From Amoebophrya sp. A120 (Eukaryota > Sar > Dinophyceae > Syndiniales > Amoebophryaceae), in NCBI GenBank assembly GCA_905178155.1, contig CAJINV010000019.1:688475-752474 (forward strand): a stretch of DNA of 64,000 bases, given 5' to 3'. The notes beneath the pieces were generated by a model, which saw only the letters and a list, made by a program, of their open reading frames with translations, had not been told where the DNA came from and did not search any database. Position 1 is the first letter of the stretch; each line of letters opens with the position of its first letter. A program made the position numbers and the translations under genes. Positions 22,343 to 32,155 of the stretch are shown piece after piece.

Positions 22343-23637
22343 GTTGTCGTCCTCCACATCTTCCTATCCAATGCAAATATGTCTGAGTCTGGAAACTTGT
22401 GATGCAAATCTGTGAATGGCAGGCGCACTACAATGCGCAGCCAAGCATGACAAGTTTATGACGCGCTATGTGTTTCGTCTTCCGCATGGGAAACTGCGTT
22501 TTTGCCTGACAGGCAAGGGGCCCTCTTCCTGCTCACGCAACACAGATTGAAGGCTCATGCCAGACAAGCATGACAAACCTGCATTCTTCCAGACCCAGAC
22601 ATATTTGAATACATACCTCTTCCTTTTTTTTCTTCTCCCTCTCACTGCCCCGAAAATTGGTCACCATGGACTCCTATTCTGTGCAAAAGTATCGAATTCG
22701 TAGTGCAGTCATGCATTACAAATCTTTTTCTTAAAGGGAAATCAGCATTACAGATTGCATTTCTCATGCTGAGGAAATTTGTAATGCATTTACTTATACG
22801 ACGAGTACGATACTTTTGCAATTCATAACTCCGAGCGCCGCATCAGCGATTGCTTCATTGTCCCCGCAACGCCGCCCGCGGCTCCTACACCTCCTGGAGG
22901 TTGTACCGACGTAGTCCGATTGTTGTTCTTCTACTTGCGAACCAGGCATGAAGATCACCTCGCCAACATCTGCGCCTTGCAACTCGCGTAGCTCCAGCAA
23001 AGCAGTGCTGTTCCAACTGACCGCTGGCTCGGTGACGCCTTTTATCGTCGAGACCCAGTCGTCGAGAGTGACAATCCGCAAAAGGGTGTACATGGCGCGC
23101 CCAATGTTGGAAAAATCCTTGCTGTTACTACTACCTGCGGATGCAGAAAGAAGTGTTGAGCTAGAAGTACTTGAGGCTGCTGTTGTACCACTAGCAGTTG
23201 CACTACCACTGCTACCACTACTACTACTCCCCCCGGCAAGAAGAGCATCGTCTTTCCGGACTTGCAAGTCGCCGACGGTTTGCACCAAGAAGATGCTCGC
23301 TGTGTAGGTCCTGACCCGGAAAACATGCTGGATTGGCGTTCATCTGCAACAGATTGCCGCTTTCGCATGTCGTGAGGCTTCAGGAACATCATCACGCCAC
23401 TCTAAAGCCACAACTGCACTTCGTTGAATTCATCTACAACGGAAAAAATCTTTATCCAAAACTAGAAATCTTTAATCCAAAACTAGAACAGCGATCTTTT
23501 TTCAAAAATAAAACAGGAAGGGCCAAAAGCTTCTAGACGCGCCAAAGAATAAATAAACAGCTTCACTTGCTTCGCAGAGGAAGAACTTCTTCCTCTTCCC
23601 CTCCTCACTGCTTCCTCACTCCCGGGTCGCCCCGCCC
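22343..23637. repeat. Exact 1,295-bp duplication, second copy
   Basis: Repeats 21047-22341 base for base, including the introners (here 22365-22618 and 22675-22827) and the pore exon (about 22833-23320). Probably not a second biological copy. Confidence 0.95.
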
Positions 23638-23710
23638 CTTGCGCGTTTCGTAGTGGTTCTTGAGCCTTCTCATTGCTCCGCCCCTTGAGTGGTTCGGTTG
23701 TTGAACCTTC

Positions 23711-24967
23711 TTAACATATTACGCGCTTTGACGGTGCGGCTTTCGCTTTCTGCCACGAAATCTCGACGATGACGCGAGCTTCAGTGCCCACCGGCCTCCA
23801 CTGACCTCGACCTAAAGCTAAAACTTCGAGCCAGATTTTCATGGACAGGCGGCCCAAGGCTTCTTCCGGCTTTGTTGCAGCAGGCACACGACCAGGACGA
23901 CGACGAGCATCGGACTCTGCGAGAAGCAGTCTCGCGGTCTCACGTCTACCGGTACCGTGGTTAGCCAGCCTTCCACGGTTCGTGAGGGAGTGAGGGAACA
24001 GACGTGCTTTCAGAGAAGCTTCCACCTTTTCGCGTCCTCCGACCACGGAGTTCCAAATTCTCAGGCTTCGTTCTGACAAAAAGGTAAGGACAGTTTTTCG
24101 GTTTTCCCCGCCTGGCGGCGTCCACCTTTTCAACGTCACGTGATCGGAAAGAGAGAGAGAATGTGAATGAGTCATATCAAAGGGCATATGTTCAGGCAGG
24201 TCTCCTGGACGAAGAAAGTAAAGCAGCGGATTCGAATAATTCGGAGAGTTGGACAGCTGTGTGTGCGTGCCGTACGGCGACAGTTCAGGACTATACAACT
24301 CGTCTGGTCTCGCAAGCGATCTTTCCAATGCTTTGAGGGCTGCGGCTGCGGTCGCCGTCTCGTCCTTAATAAAAAAATACTTCGCCTGCAGATCCCCGCC
24401 AGTAGTGCTCTTCCACAGCTTCCGAATCAGACTCGGCCCGCTCGGCGGGTCGCCCCTGCCATGGAAGTCCCCGACCGGCCGTTCCCTCCACAGCTGCTGT
24501 CGGATTGTGTTGACGTTCTGTGCGACGCTTTGGCTTTCCTGCGGGACAAAGTCCGGCTGCGCGGCGTGACGGTCCTCGGTCGCGAGGCGCTGAAGCAATG
24601 CCCTGAAGGCCTTGGTGCTGTGGACCAAGGCTCCGGATGAAAGATCCCTGTCGTCGTGATACACTTCGCGCACCGCAGCGCGAAATGCATGGCTCGCCGC
24701 CTCCAGGTTACCTGTACCGGGCTCGTGGCCATCCAGGTGGCGCAAGACTGAATGAGTAATGTCTTCGTGCCATCCGAGAGAACAGCATGGGTCTCCCTCT
24801 TGCGAACCGCAAGGAGAAGCTGGAGAAGTAGATCCCCGTCGTCGATGAGCACAACAACCAGGACGCAGGGGAGTTCCTTGCACCTCGAAGATGTGAAGAA
24901 AGAAGCACGCCGCGTTTGCGAGCAACAGCAGAGCGCAAGAACTTTTCCGGAGAAGCTGGGCCGCCAT
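23711..24967 (-). CDS. Predicted secreted protein, 418 aa
   Basis: An uninterrupted ORF. I choose the ATG at 24967 because it begins a clear signal peptide (MAAQLLRKSSCALLLLANAA); the longer frame above it starts only at a TTG. After the signal comes a short Cys-rich stretch (GCCAHRRRG, GDPCCSLGWHEDI), then helical segments (HSTKAFRALLQRLATE, LIRKLWKSTTGGDL, AAALKALERSLARPDEL) and a C-terminal part ending in VIVEISWQKAKAAPS. It is paralogous along its length to 17003-18945, and the two may belong to a lineage-specific secreted family. Function unknown. No introner interrupts it. Confidence 0.8.
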   Translation of the reverse strand: MAAQLLRKSSCALLLLANAACFFLHIFEVQGTPLRPGCCAHRRRGSTSPASPCGSQEGDPCCSLGWHEDITHSVLRHLDGHEPGTGNLEAASHAFRAAVREVYHDDRDLSSGALVHSTKAFRALLQRLATEDRHAAQPDFVPQESQSVAQNVNTIRQQLWRERPVGDFHGRGDPPSGPSLIRKLWKSTTGGDLQAKYFFIKDETATAAAALKALERSLARPDELYSPELSPYGTHTQLSNSPNYSNPLLYFLRPGDLPEHMPFDMTHSHSLSLSDHVTLKRWTPPGGENRKTVLTFLSERSLRIWNSVVGGREKVEASLKARLFPHSLTNRGRLANHGTGRRETARLLLAESDARRRPGRVPAATKPEEALGRLSMKIWLEVLALGRGQWRPVGTEARVIVEISWQKAKAAPSKRVIC

Positions 24968-25018
24968 TTTTGATCTGCTTTGATGTGCGCTGAACTGTTC
25001 TTCTTCTTGCCCCTGCAA

Positions 25019-25636
25019 TGTAAGTAAAAATGTCAGTTTGCTCTTAGTCTACGTTCTGTAAGCGATGTTTTCTCTTTCTTGCAATTTTAATTCCTCTGAT
25101 TTTCCCCACGAAATAAACACAGAACTTCAAATACGATAGATGCGCGTTTTCTACTTAGATGTCAAGTAATCTTCTCTCGTTTCTGTTTCTCTTGATAAGT
25201 GTGAATGGAAAAGCAAAAGACCTGCTGCATTTTCTTTCGATGAGGCTTTCCGTGATGAAAAATCGATGAGCATGAGGATGAGCGACTACTTTTCATTTTT
25301 TTGCAAAAAGTGCTACTACCGATGGCGCGCAACTGTACGAGAGCCGCGACAGGATACGTTCGAGATCGATTCTATAAGGGAAATCGGTTTTGGGAGATTT
25401 TTTTCAGCAATACCGGCGGCGGAGCAACACTGACTTGTAAAAGATCGATTAATTTCATATGTGGATCGTTGATGTTTCAATTTCGCAGAGAGACCGAAAA
25501 AAGCAGCTAACATCAGAGCACGACAGAGTCCTGGTTTCTAGCAGTCATATCAAGTGCCTGGTTATTCCTTGTGTCGCACAATTTCTTCGCAGATCTTCTT
25601 TATCCTAGTTCTTGCTAAAGTTGCATGCAAGATTAC
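25019..25636. other. Intergenic
   Basis: No ORF or repeat supported; AT-rich near 25080-25300. Confidence 0.5.
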
Positions 25637-25793
25637 CTTGCTCCAGTACAACTTCTAGTTGTAGCGACGGTGGCGCAAGGGTTTCTGGAGAAGGAGAAGC
25701 ATTCTTTTCATCAAATTGACCTTCCTCCACGGCATCTGAAGAGTACGTTGCCGTTGTAGTCGCGTACGTTTTAATATTCTCTTTCATCTCTGC
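25637..25793. repeat. Displaced copy of part of the 34406-37100 gene
   Basis: About 155 bp closely matching 36046-36197 (encoding KTYATTTATYSSDVVEE there), with a few substitutions and a 2-bp insertion. Its frame is not continued here. It overlaps the stop codon of the SET-domain gene. Confidence 0.88.
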
Positions 25794-28700
25794 GAATCGG
25801 GGGCGGAATCGGGGGCGGAATCGGTGGGCGTCGGGGTCCTGCCCTGGAAAACTGCCTTGACCCGCGTCGCTCGTAGTTGTTGTCCGTCCTGCTATTTGTA
25901 TTGTGCCGTGCCGCTTCTGTTCTTGTAGCCTCGTGAGATGAAGTTGAAGAAGAACCTATTGCAGTGAAAAATGCCCCCACCCCCAAAGTTGCAAAAATTT
26001 GTGATGCGAAGTTTCCAAATGAAAATTTTTTGCCATGCATGAGAGGAGTATGAATCTTTCTGATGCAGAGTCTAGGCGTGTATCGCATCGCTTGCATGAC
26101 ATCCGCCACTCTTGCTGGGGTCTTTTGCAATACAAATTTTTGCTACTCACGATTGGAAACCTGTGATGCTGATAGATGCAAGAGGGCAAAGGTTTCATTT
26201 GGAAAGGTTTGCAATACAAATGCTCCCAAGTTCGGGGGTGGGGGCGTTTTTCATTGTAATAGAACCACCTGCTCCCGGTAGTTGTACTCCCGCACTTCTG
26301 CACAGATCTATCAAATGTAAAAATGTCTGGGTCTGGAAGATTGCTACTTACATTTGTCATGCGTGTCTGATATGGCTCAAGAATCTGTGATGCATGGGCA
26401 CAAAGCTGTCCTCGTACCTGTCATGCAAAAACGCAGTTTGCCATGCGGAACACGCAACACATAGGAGCCCAAAAATTTGTCATGCTTGGCCCCGTATTGC
26501 AGTGGAACTCCCATTCACTTTTAGCAATACAAATTTCCAGACCCAGACATTCTTACATTTGATAAGATCCGCATACAAGCAATCGATCAAACCTAGCTGG
26601 CGCGGGTATGGCGTTCTCAAACGTTACATTCTCAACTGTTTAATGCAAGACTAGCACAGCAGGTGAGAGGGAGAACCTTGCGCGTCTTGCATTACAAGTT
26701 TGATCCAGATTACAGTGCTATTTAGCCTTCCGAGAATTTGTCATGCGAAGCAGCTTGATTGTCTGGCAGGTCATGGTCATTTTGCATGACAAATCATGTA
26801 ACAGTTGAGAATGTAACGTTTGAGAACCCCATAGCGGGAACTGCGTCGCCAAAGTCGCCCGATGCGGTGCCAGCCGGTCTTGCCATTCCTCACAAGCCTT
26901 GGTCGGGAGAGAGTTATAATTTCTTGCGGCGGTAGTTACGTTTTCTGTTTCATTGTTCCACGTCCACCTGGTGAGCCCTTGATGCGGCTTTGGGTCGTAG
27001 AAATTGCAGGACCCAGAGGTCATCACGAGCCATTCGTTTTCCGTGATGCCGCGGGTTCGGAAAAAGTCTTCTGGCGAGAGCAGCGTCGTTTCATTATTCT
27101 TAACCTCCTCCTTGTTCCGCAGGTCAGAGAGAAAATCCAGAAAAATTTCTTCTCCGGGTAAAATCGTTCGTGTTGCACGCAGTGCTTCGGCTCCGATACT
27201 TTTATTGTCGCCTGTTGCAGCAAACCCCGCGGTCTCCGTGTTCGTAAGATTGGCATTCATGCGGCGTTTGGCCATGTCGAAAAAGGGAATGATGGCCCGC
27301 CTACCGGCCTCGGAAAGCATGTACAATAAGCGCGTGTCCAACAGGATTTCTGCGTGCTGCAGAGCCTCCGTCGACACCTCCGTCCCGTGGTCCAACTCGT
27401 CCAACTCGAAGTCCGCAAGCAACGCTTTGTGCATCTGCCGCTCGGCGGCGAGGTCCGCCCGGGCCTTTGCTCTTCCGCGCGCATACGCGAAAACCTGCGA
27501 AAAAGGCGTGAGGTCCCGCAAGATCGGGTCGGGAAGTTTCCACAAAAAACCCAGCTCCCCGGGTTTTGGCAGGAATTGCGCGTAGTCCAGAAAGCTGGAC
27601 GTCGCCCGCTTCGTCTTCGTCGGGGCTTCGTTTCTCATCCACAAGAAAAGACCAAAAATCCCCAAACAATTTGTCATGCAAAACATGCATAAACTGCTGT
27701 CTCTGCCACACAAGGAATTGATGGGGATGGGTTTTTTATATGTGGATACTGTTTGCGGCCTTTGCAGCGCAGGTGGAAGTACTATTGCTGTTTTTCCAGC
27801 CGTCCAGTACTTCGGAGGTGTGTCCCATGATCGCAATCGGTCTCTCGGCTGCACTTGTCCTTTGACACGCACTTTCATCCACTTCCGACAGCGTTTCTTG
27901 AATCTTCACCGGCCGAGCAGCGCCAGGAGCTGCCTCAGCATTTCTCGTGCTTGTCCGCTCCAACTCACGAGCACTTCGCTTCTCTGCTGCTAAGATGGTA
28001 CGCGCCAATCCGTGCGCGCAGTTCACTATCAAATGCAAATAAGTCATCTGGGTGGTCTGGACGGTTGCAAGACAAATTAAAACTCGTCATGCAGGAGGTT
28101 CTCCATGACCAAGGAAGTCTGGAAGTATGCCGGACCTAGCATGACAGCTTCAGATTCTGTGAGATCTCTACCATGCATCTTCTGCATGAGAAACACCCTC
28201 TGAACTGGAAGATCAAAAGTGGAAAACTTTTGGCAATCATGCAACGAAGATTTTTCCACGATCCACACTTAGCTTGGCAAGTTGGAGCTCTTCCAGACCC
28301 AGGAGTATTTGCAAAGCATATTCATGGGCACTGCTAACTCCCAGAGACGACCTAGTTCTTGAAAATAGTGGCAGCGGAATAGCTATGCATTGCAATCTGG
28401 AAAGACTGGAACTTGTGACGCTCTCGGTTAGTGACACAAAAATCTGTGATCCAAGAGAAGCAATACTTATCTTCTCCACTTTTGGCTGCCCTGAGACGAA
28501 AGAATTTCGCATGCAGCATGAACATGGGAAAGCTGTGGCAGCTGAATCTGTGATGCGGGGGGACCTACAAAAATTAAAATCCTGAAAATGAGCATGAAAA
28601 ACTTCGACATCTTCTTTATCTTTTCCAAATCCAGACATTCAAATTTGCAGCTAGATAACAACAAGGGCTGCGCGACGGTGGCAACGATTTCGCCCTTTTC

Positions 28701-31700
28701 TATTCTCACCTTGGCAAACATATAGATTGCAAAAGTGTCTAAATCTGGAAGAATGCAAGTTTGTCATGCTTGTCTGGCATAACTCATAAATCTGTGACGC
28801 AGGAGCAGGAAAAGGACCTCTTGTCTGTCATGCAGAAACGCAGTTTGCCATGTGGAAAACGAAACACAGGAGCAGCTCAAAAATTTGTCATGCTTGGCTG
28901 CGTATTAGAGTGCGCCCACCAGTCACATTTTAGCATTACAAGTTTCCAGACCCAGACACTTTTGCATTTGATAAAACAGTCCGCGGCCGGGTTGGGAAAT
29001 CATGCTGTAGTTGGTTTAGAGCTGTAACGCCCGTTAGCATGAGAAATTGAGTAGAATTTGTAGTGAATTTTGCATGACAAATTGCAGGTGGGTCCGCCGC
29101 TACATTCTCCCTCTTGCCCTTCTGGGAAGTGGGTTCTGCACACCGCAGAAGTCAAGGCTTATGCGCCGGGCAGCTTCTAGACATGGTCTGGGTGCCGTTC
29201 TTTCGCCATGTCCATTCGTCTCCCTGTGCTCGCATAAGAGCACTGCAACAGCCGCGGCAAAGACGCCAAAAAGAAAGGCTGCGAAGCACATGCAATTAGG
29301 CAAGAAGGCGCAAAAAAAAGGGCCAAAGGACCAGGCCGAGAGCTTTGACGCGTCTATCCGGCAGGCGCGTGAACTCTCCAGGCCTTTTCGGCAGAATAAA
29401 ATATAAAGGGGCTGAGGGCAACAGAAGGCGCTTGTCTTTTCCCCTCGGCCCCACTTCCCAGGGCCTATGTGCGGACATTCTTAAGCACTTTGCTGCGCTG
29501 AAGTTTGCTTATCACGGTCGAAAAGGGGAGCCCTGTGAATTTTGGGGCGAATTTTGAAAAAAGTGCCGGTGAGTTTTGGCCTACGGCACTTGTTCAAAAT
29601 TCGCGGGCGCATGAGAAACTCCGGGTTTTGGAGCTCCAAAAAAGTTTCGCAAAAAGAAGAAGCCTCAAAATTCCCCAAGAAAATTCCTGACCTGGGGGTC
29701 ACGTCAAAGAAAACTAGAGGACCCGACCAAGATGAGGCAGGAACACAGCCGGGAAGAAGGTACAGAGCTAAGCAGGCGATGCCAGCATCCATCGCAACGC
29801 GCCTCCAGATATCCAAGCCGAGACAGCAACAACCCGTGACGCGACTTCTCTATTTTGGGATATTGAGCTACTGTCCCTGCCCCCCTTTCCAGGCATGGCC
29901 CTCCCTATCGATCCGCCACCATCGAGTCTGCGGATCAACATGGAGCATCGTGTTGTAAAACCGGCGCCACAAGCCACCTGTGTTGCTTCGCAGTCCACCA
30001 GGTGCGCCTCTTTGGGCAACAAGCGGCAAGCGTCCATAGGAGGGCAGCGTCACCAGCCAAGCAGCCCATCAGCACGGCGCGCTGGCTGCTTGTTTTCCTC
30101 GTGTTCGTCGCATGCACGTGATTAGTTCATGCATTGCCACGCAATACAAATTCACTGCAAATTCACCTTGTTGTATGCTAACGCCCGTCCTTGGCAAACA
30201 GTCCGCGGTCGTGTCGGGGAATCATGCTGTAGTTGGAGCTGACAAAAACGGCGCGCAACTGCAACTGGTGCTTTCGCACTCCTGCAAAACGTGTTTCTTG
30301 GCCGGGTGTCTTGTTCGTCTCACCCCTCCGGGAGGGGCGCCCAGGAGGGGTAGCCAAAAACGCGCTTTTTTGCGCTTCCCCCGATGCTACGAGGGGCACC
30401 CAAAAAAGGCCTTTTAGGGGTAGCCGAGTGGCCGTTTGCTTCTTTTTTGCCCGGGGGTGGATCCGGACTTTTAATTTAAAGTATTTTCTGAGATAAGCAA
30501 CAGGCGAATGCATTCGGCGTGGGGCTTGCCAGGATGTCGGGAACCGGAGGCCAGAATGGGGGTCTATGAAAGACGGGGGGGGCAAGCCTCTACTAGAGGA
30601 ACTCACGGAAGAGGCCGCGGCATCGTTTGCGAACGGCCGGAGCATGTTTTTTTCGCGCTAGCCCGCCCCGTGCGTGTGCTTTGCATTTGCCAACGCAATA
30701 CTGCGAAGGCAATTGCCCCATCGCAGGCAAACCCTCTCCAGAGCGCACCGCGCCCCTGTTTTTCTGCCCTTTCCCCAGCCTCAGAGGGGCGGCGGGTGTT
30801 CTCGGTGGGTGGGGCAACGGGATGGCGGGCGCAGGGCTCGAAGGTAGCTAACCCGAACTCGATGCGCCTTCTTGTGGTAGCCGCGGCCGGCACAGCGCTC
30901 CGACCAATCTCTGTGCGCCACACTCGTCGGACGAAGCGACAGAGCGAGCCGGAAGCCATGCGGCCACCAGCAGCTGCTACTCCGGCCGGTCTGCCTTTGC
31001 CACTGCCTGAAAGTGGGGCCTTTCGGCTACTTATCTTGTTCATGCATGAGGTGGGGCGCCGGGGCCGGCAATTCCCGTCAAACGGGAGGGGCGACACGCG
31101 CGACCCCTGACATTTTTGGACATTTTTGACAATTCCGTACTTAGCATCGCCAAACAGTCCGCGGTCGGGTTGGGGAATGATGCTGTAGTTGGAGCTGCCG
31201 ACGACGTCTTGATGTTTCTTCAAGGTCAACATCATAGAAGTACTAGTACTGTTCGTCCTGTACGACCACGGGTAGTCGGCCACGAAGACTTTTGTCAGGT
31301 TTGTTTCCGGAAAATCCCGTATCAAATGTAAAAATGTCTGGGTCTGGAAGATTGCCGGGTTTGTCATGCACATTTTGCATGACTCCTCAAATCTGTGACG
31401 CATGCCCTAGCATCACAGATTTTTAGAGGGCTTCCTGATGCCTATTCCGCATGACAAATGCTCTTTCCGTGCTGCAAAATTCGGACTCTCTTTGCTGCTC
31501 ATGCAATACAGATTTTTTTAGAATCCAAAATCAGCATGACAAGTTGGATTCTTCCAGACCCAGACATTTTTACATTTGATGTCCCGCTCGTATCTCCGGG
31601 CCAGCTCCTCGAACGCGGGTAGTGGCAGTGGGAGGGGTGGTATCAAATGTAAAAATGTCTGGGTCTGGAAGAATTCATGTTTGTCATGATTGTCTGGCAT

Positions 31701-32155
31701 GACTCTTAAATCTGTCATGCACGTTACCCAAGAGCTCCGTTTTTCTGTGATGCAGAAGCGCAGTTTGTCATGCAGAATAGGCAACACCTAGGAGCTCAGA
31801 AACTTGTAATGCTGGGCCAGCATTTGTAGCCTCATCATGAGACGCCACCCAGCATCACAAGTTTCCAGACCCAGACACTTTTACTTTTGATAGGTGGAGT
31901 TCGCTCGACTTGGTGAGCAAGTTCGTCGTGTGTTGTAGTGGTTGTACTCGTCGTACTTGTCGTGCCAATGTTGTTGACACTGAGGACTTCGGGGGACGTC
32001 GCTGTGATCATCGCGGCGGTGGAAGAAAACAAGGCGGTCCTCTCGTGCCACGCGGAAACAAGCACAACACACGTCGGGGCCCTCATCGCCAGAAGGACCA
32101 TCAACGACTGCTGGATCCAGGACGACGGGGAGCCGACCGCGAGATTCATCGACAT
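25771..32155 (-). CDS. SET-domain protein (RuBisCO-LSMT/SETD-like)
   Basis: The start is the ATG at 32155 (MSMNLAVGSPSSW). Exons: 31898-32155, 31587-31640, 31157-31319, 28663-28720, 28326-28383, then about 27736-28026 (3' edge unresolved), about 26839-27660 (5' edge unresolved), 26570-26606, 26267-26308, 25771-25956. The first five sum to 591 nt and stay in frame. SET landmarks of the lysine-methyltransferase LSMT/SETD3/SETD6 group: PDRGLF-AKVRIEKGEIVATV (N-SET, the usual GxG-like loop), FLPKPGELGFLWKLPD (I-SET) and IIPFFDMAKRRMN followed by ATRTILPGEEIFLDF (C-SET). The usual DxxNH at the cofactor site reads DMAKRR, so activity is doubtful. The C-terminus is Pro-rich (RRPPIPPPIPPPI). Confidence 0.75.
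25957..26261. mobile_element. Introner F, TSD GAACC
   Basis: 305 bp with TIRs TATTGCAGTGAAAAATGCCC and GGGGGCGTTTTTCATTGTAATA. GAACC lies at 25952-25956 and 26262-26266. The only F copy in the window. Confidence 0.93.
26309..26564. mobile_element. Introner A3, TSD AGATC
   Basis: 256 bp with AGATC at 26304-26308 and 26565-26569. The join reads CLYADLCRSAGVQLPG. Confidence 0.94.
26607..26833. mobile_element. Introner D, TSD GCGGG
   Basis: 227 bp with GCGGG at 26602-26606 and 26834-26838. TIRs match the copy at 12033. Confidence 0.94.
28027..28320. mobile_element. Introner A2, TSD TTCAC/TTCAT
   Basis: 294 bp. The left TSD TTCAC and right TTCAT differ at one base, so this is an older insertion. 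Confidence 0.85.
28384..28657. mobile_element. Diverged A-type introner
   Basis: 274 bp. The ends TATGCATTGCAATCTGGAAA and AATCCAGACATTC...GATA are worn. The flanks ATAGC/ACAAC match at only three of five bases, but removal keeps the SET frame (PLLFRCHYFQELGRLW). Confidence 0.7.
28721..28973. mobile_element. Introner A3, TSD AAACA
   Basis: 253 bp with AAACA at 28716-28720 and 28974-28978. It starts the long intron (28721-31156) of the SET gene. Confidence 0.92.
29034..30181. mobile_element. Element G, 1.15 kb, TSD CGCCCG
   Basis: The ends TTAGCATGAG and TATGCTAA form a short TIR. CGCCCG is repeated at 29028-29033 and 30182-30187. Subterminal TTTTGCATGACAAATTGC and GCAATACAAATTC resemble the introner inner motif. 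The interior is GC-rich with no convincing ORF. Confidence 0.6.
30182..31151. other. Intron interior of the SET gene, GC-rich, repetitive
   Basis: Part of the 2.4-kb intron. Contains blocks such as GGGAGGGGCGCCCAGGAGGG near 30330 and no coding exon other than the fragment copies. Confidence 0.5.
31320..31581. mobile_element. Introner A1, TSD TCCCG
   Basis: 262 bp with TCCCG at 31315-31319 and 31582-31586. The last TIR base is G instead of A. The join reads ARRYERDFPETNLTK. Confidence 0.92.
31641..31892. mobile_element. Introner A3, TSD GGTGG
   Basis: 252 bp with GGTGG at 31636-31640 and 31893-31897. The join reads HQVERTPPLPLPAFEEL. Confidence 0.94.

Larger units (their letters stand above)
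28974..31190. repeat. Three copies of a SET-gene exon fragment
   Basis: About 40-bp copies carrying AAACAGTCCGCGG...CATGCTGTAGTTGG occur at 28974-29013, 30194-30235 and 31152-31193. In the sense direction they read NYSMISQPGRGLF, SSNYSMIPRHDRGLF and SSNYSIIPQPDRGLF. Only the copy at 31152 continues upstream as the coding exon; the one at 28974 has an in-frame TAA just before it. Confidence 0.8.

Noticed and set aside
22794-23395. A second channel gene
   Set aside because: Exact copy produced by the duplication around the N, probably an assembly artefact.
30508-31403. Long ORFs of 200 and 266 codons on opposite strands
   Set aside because: They lie in the GC-rich intron of the SET gene and mirror each other; only the stretch from 31157 upward is coding in the spliced frame.
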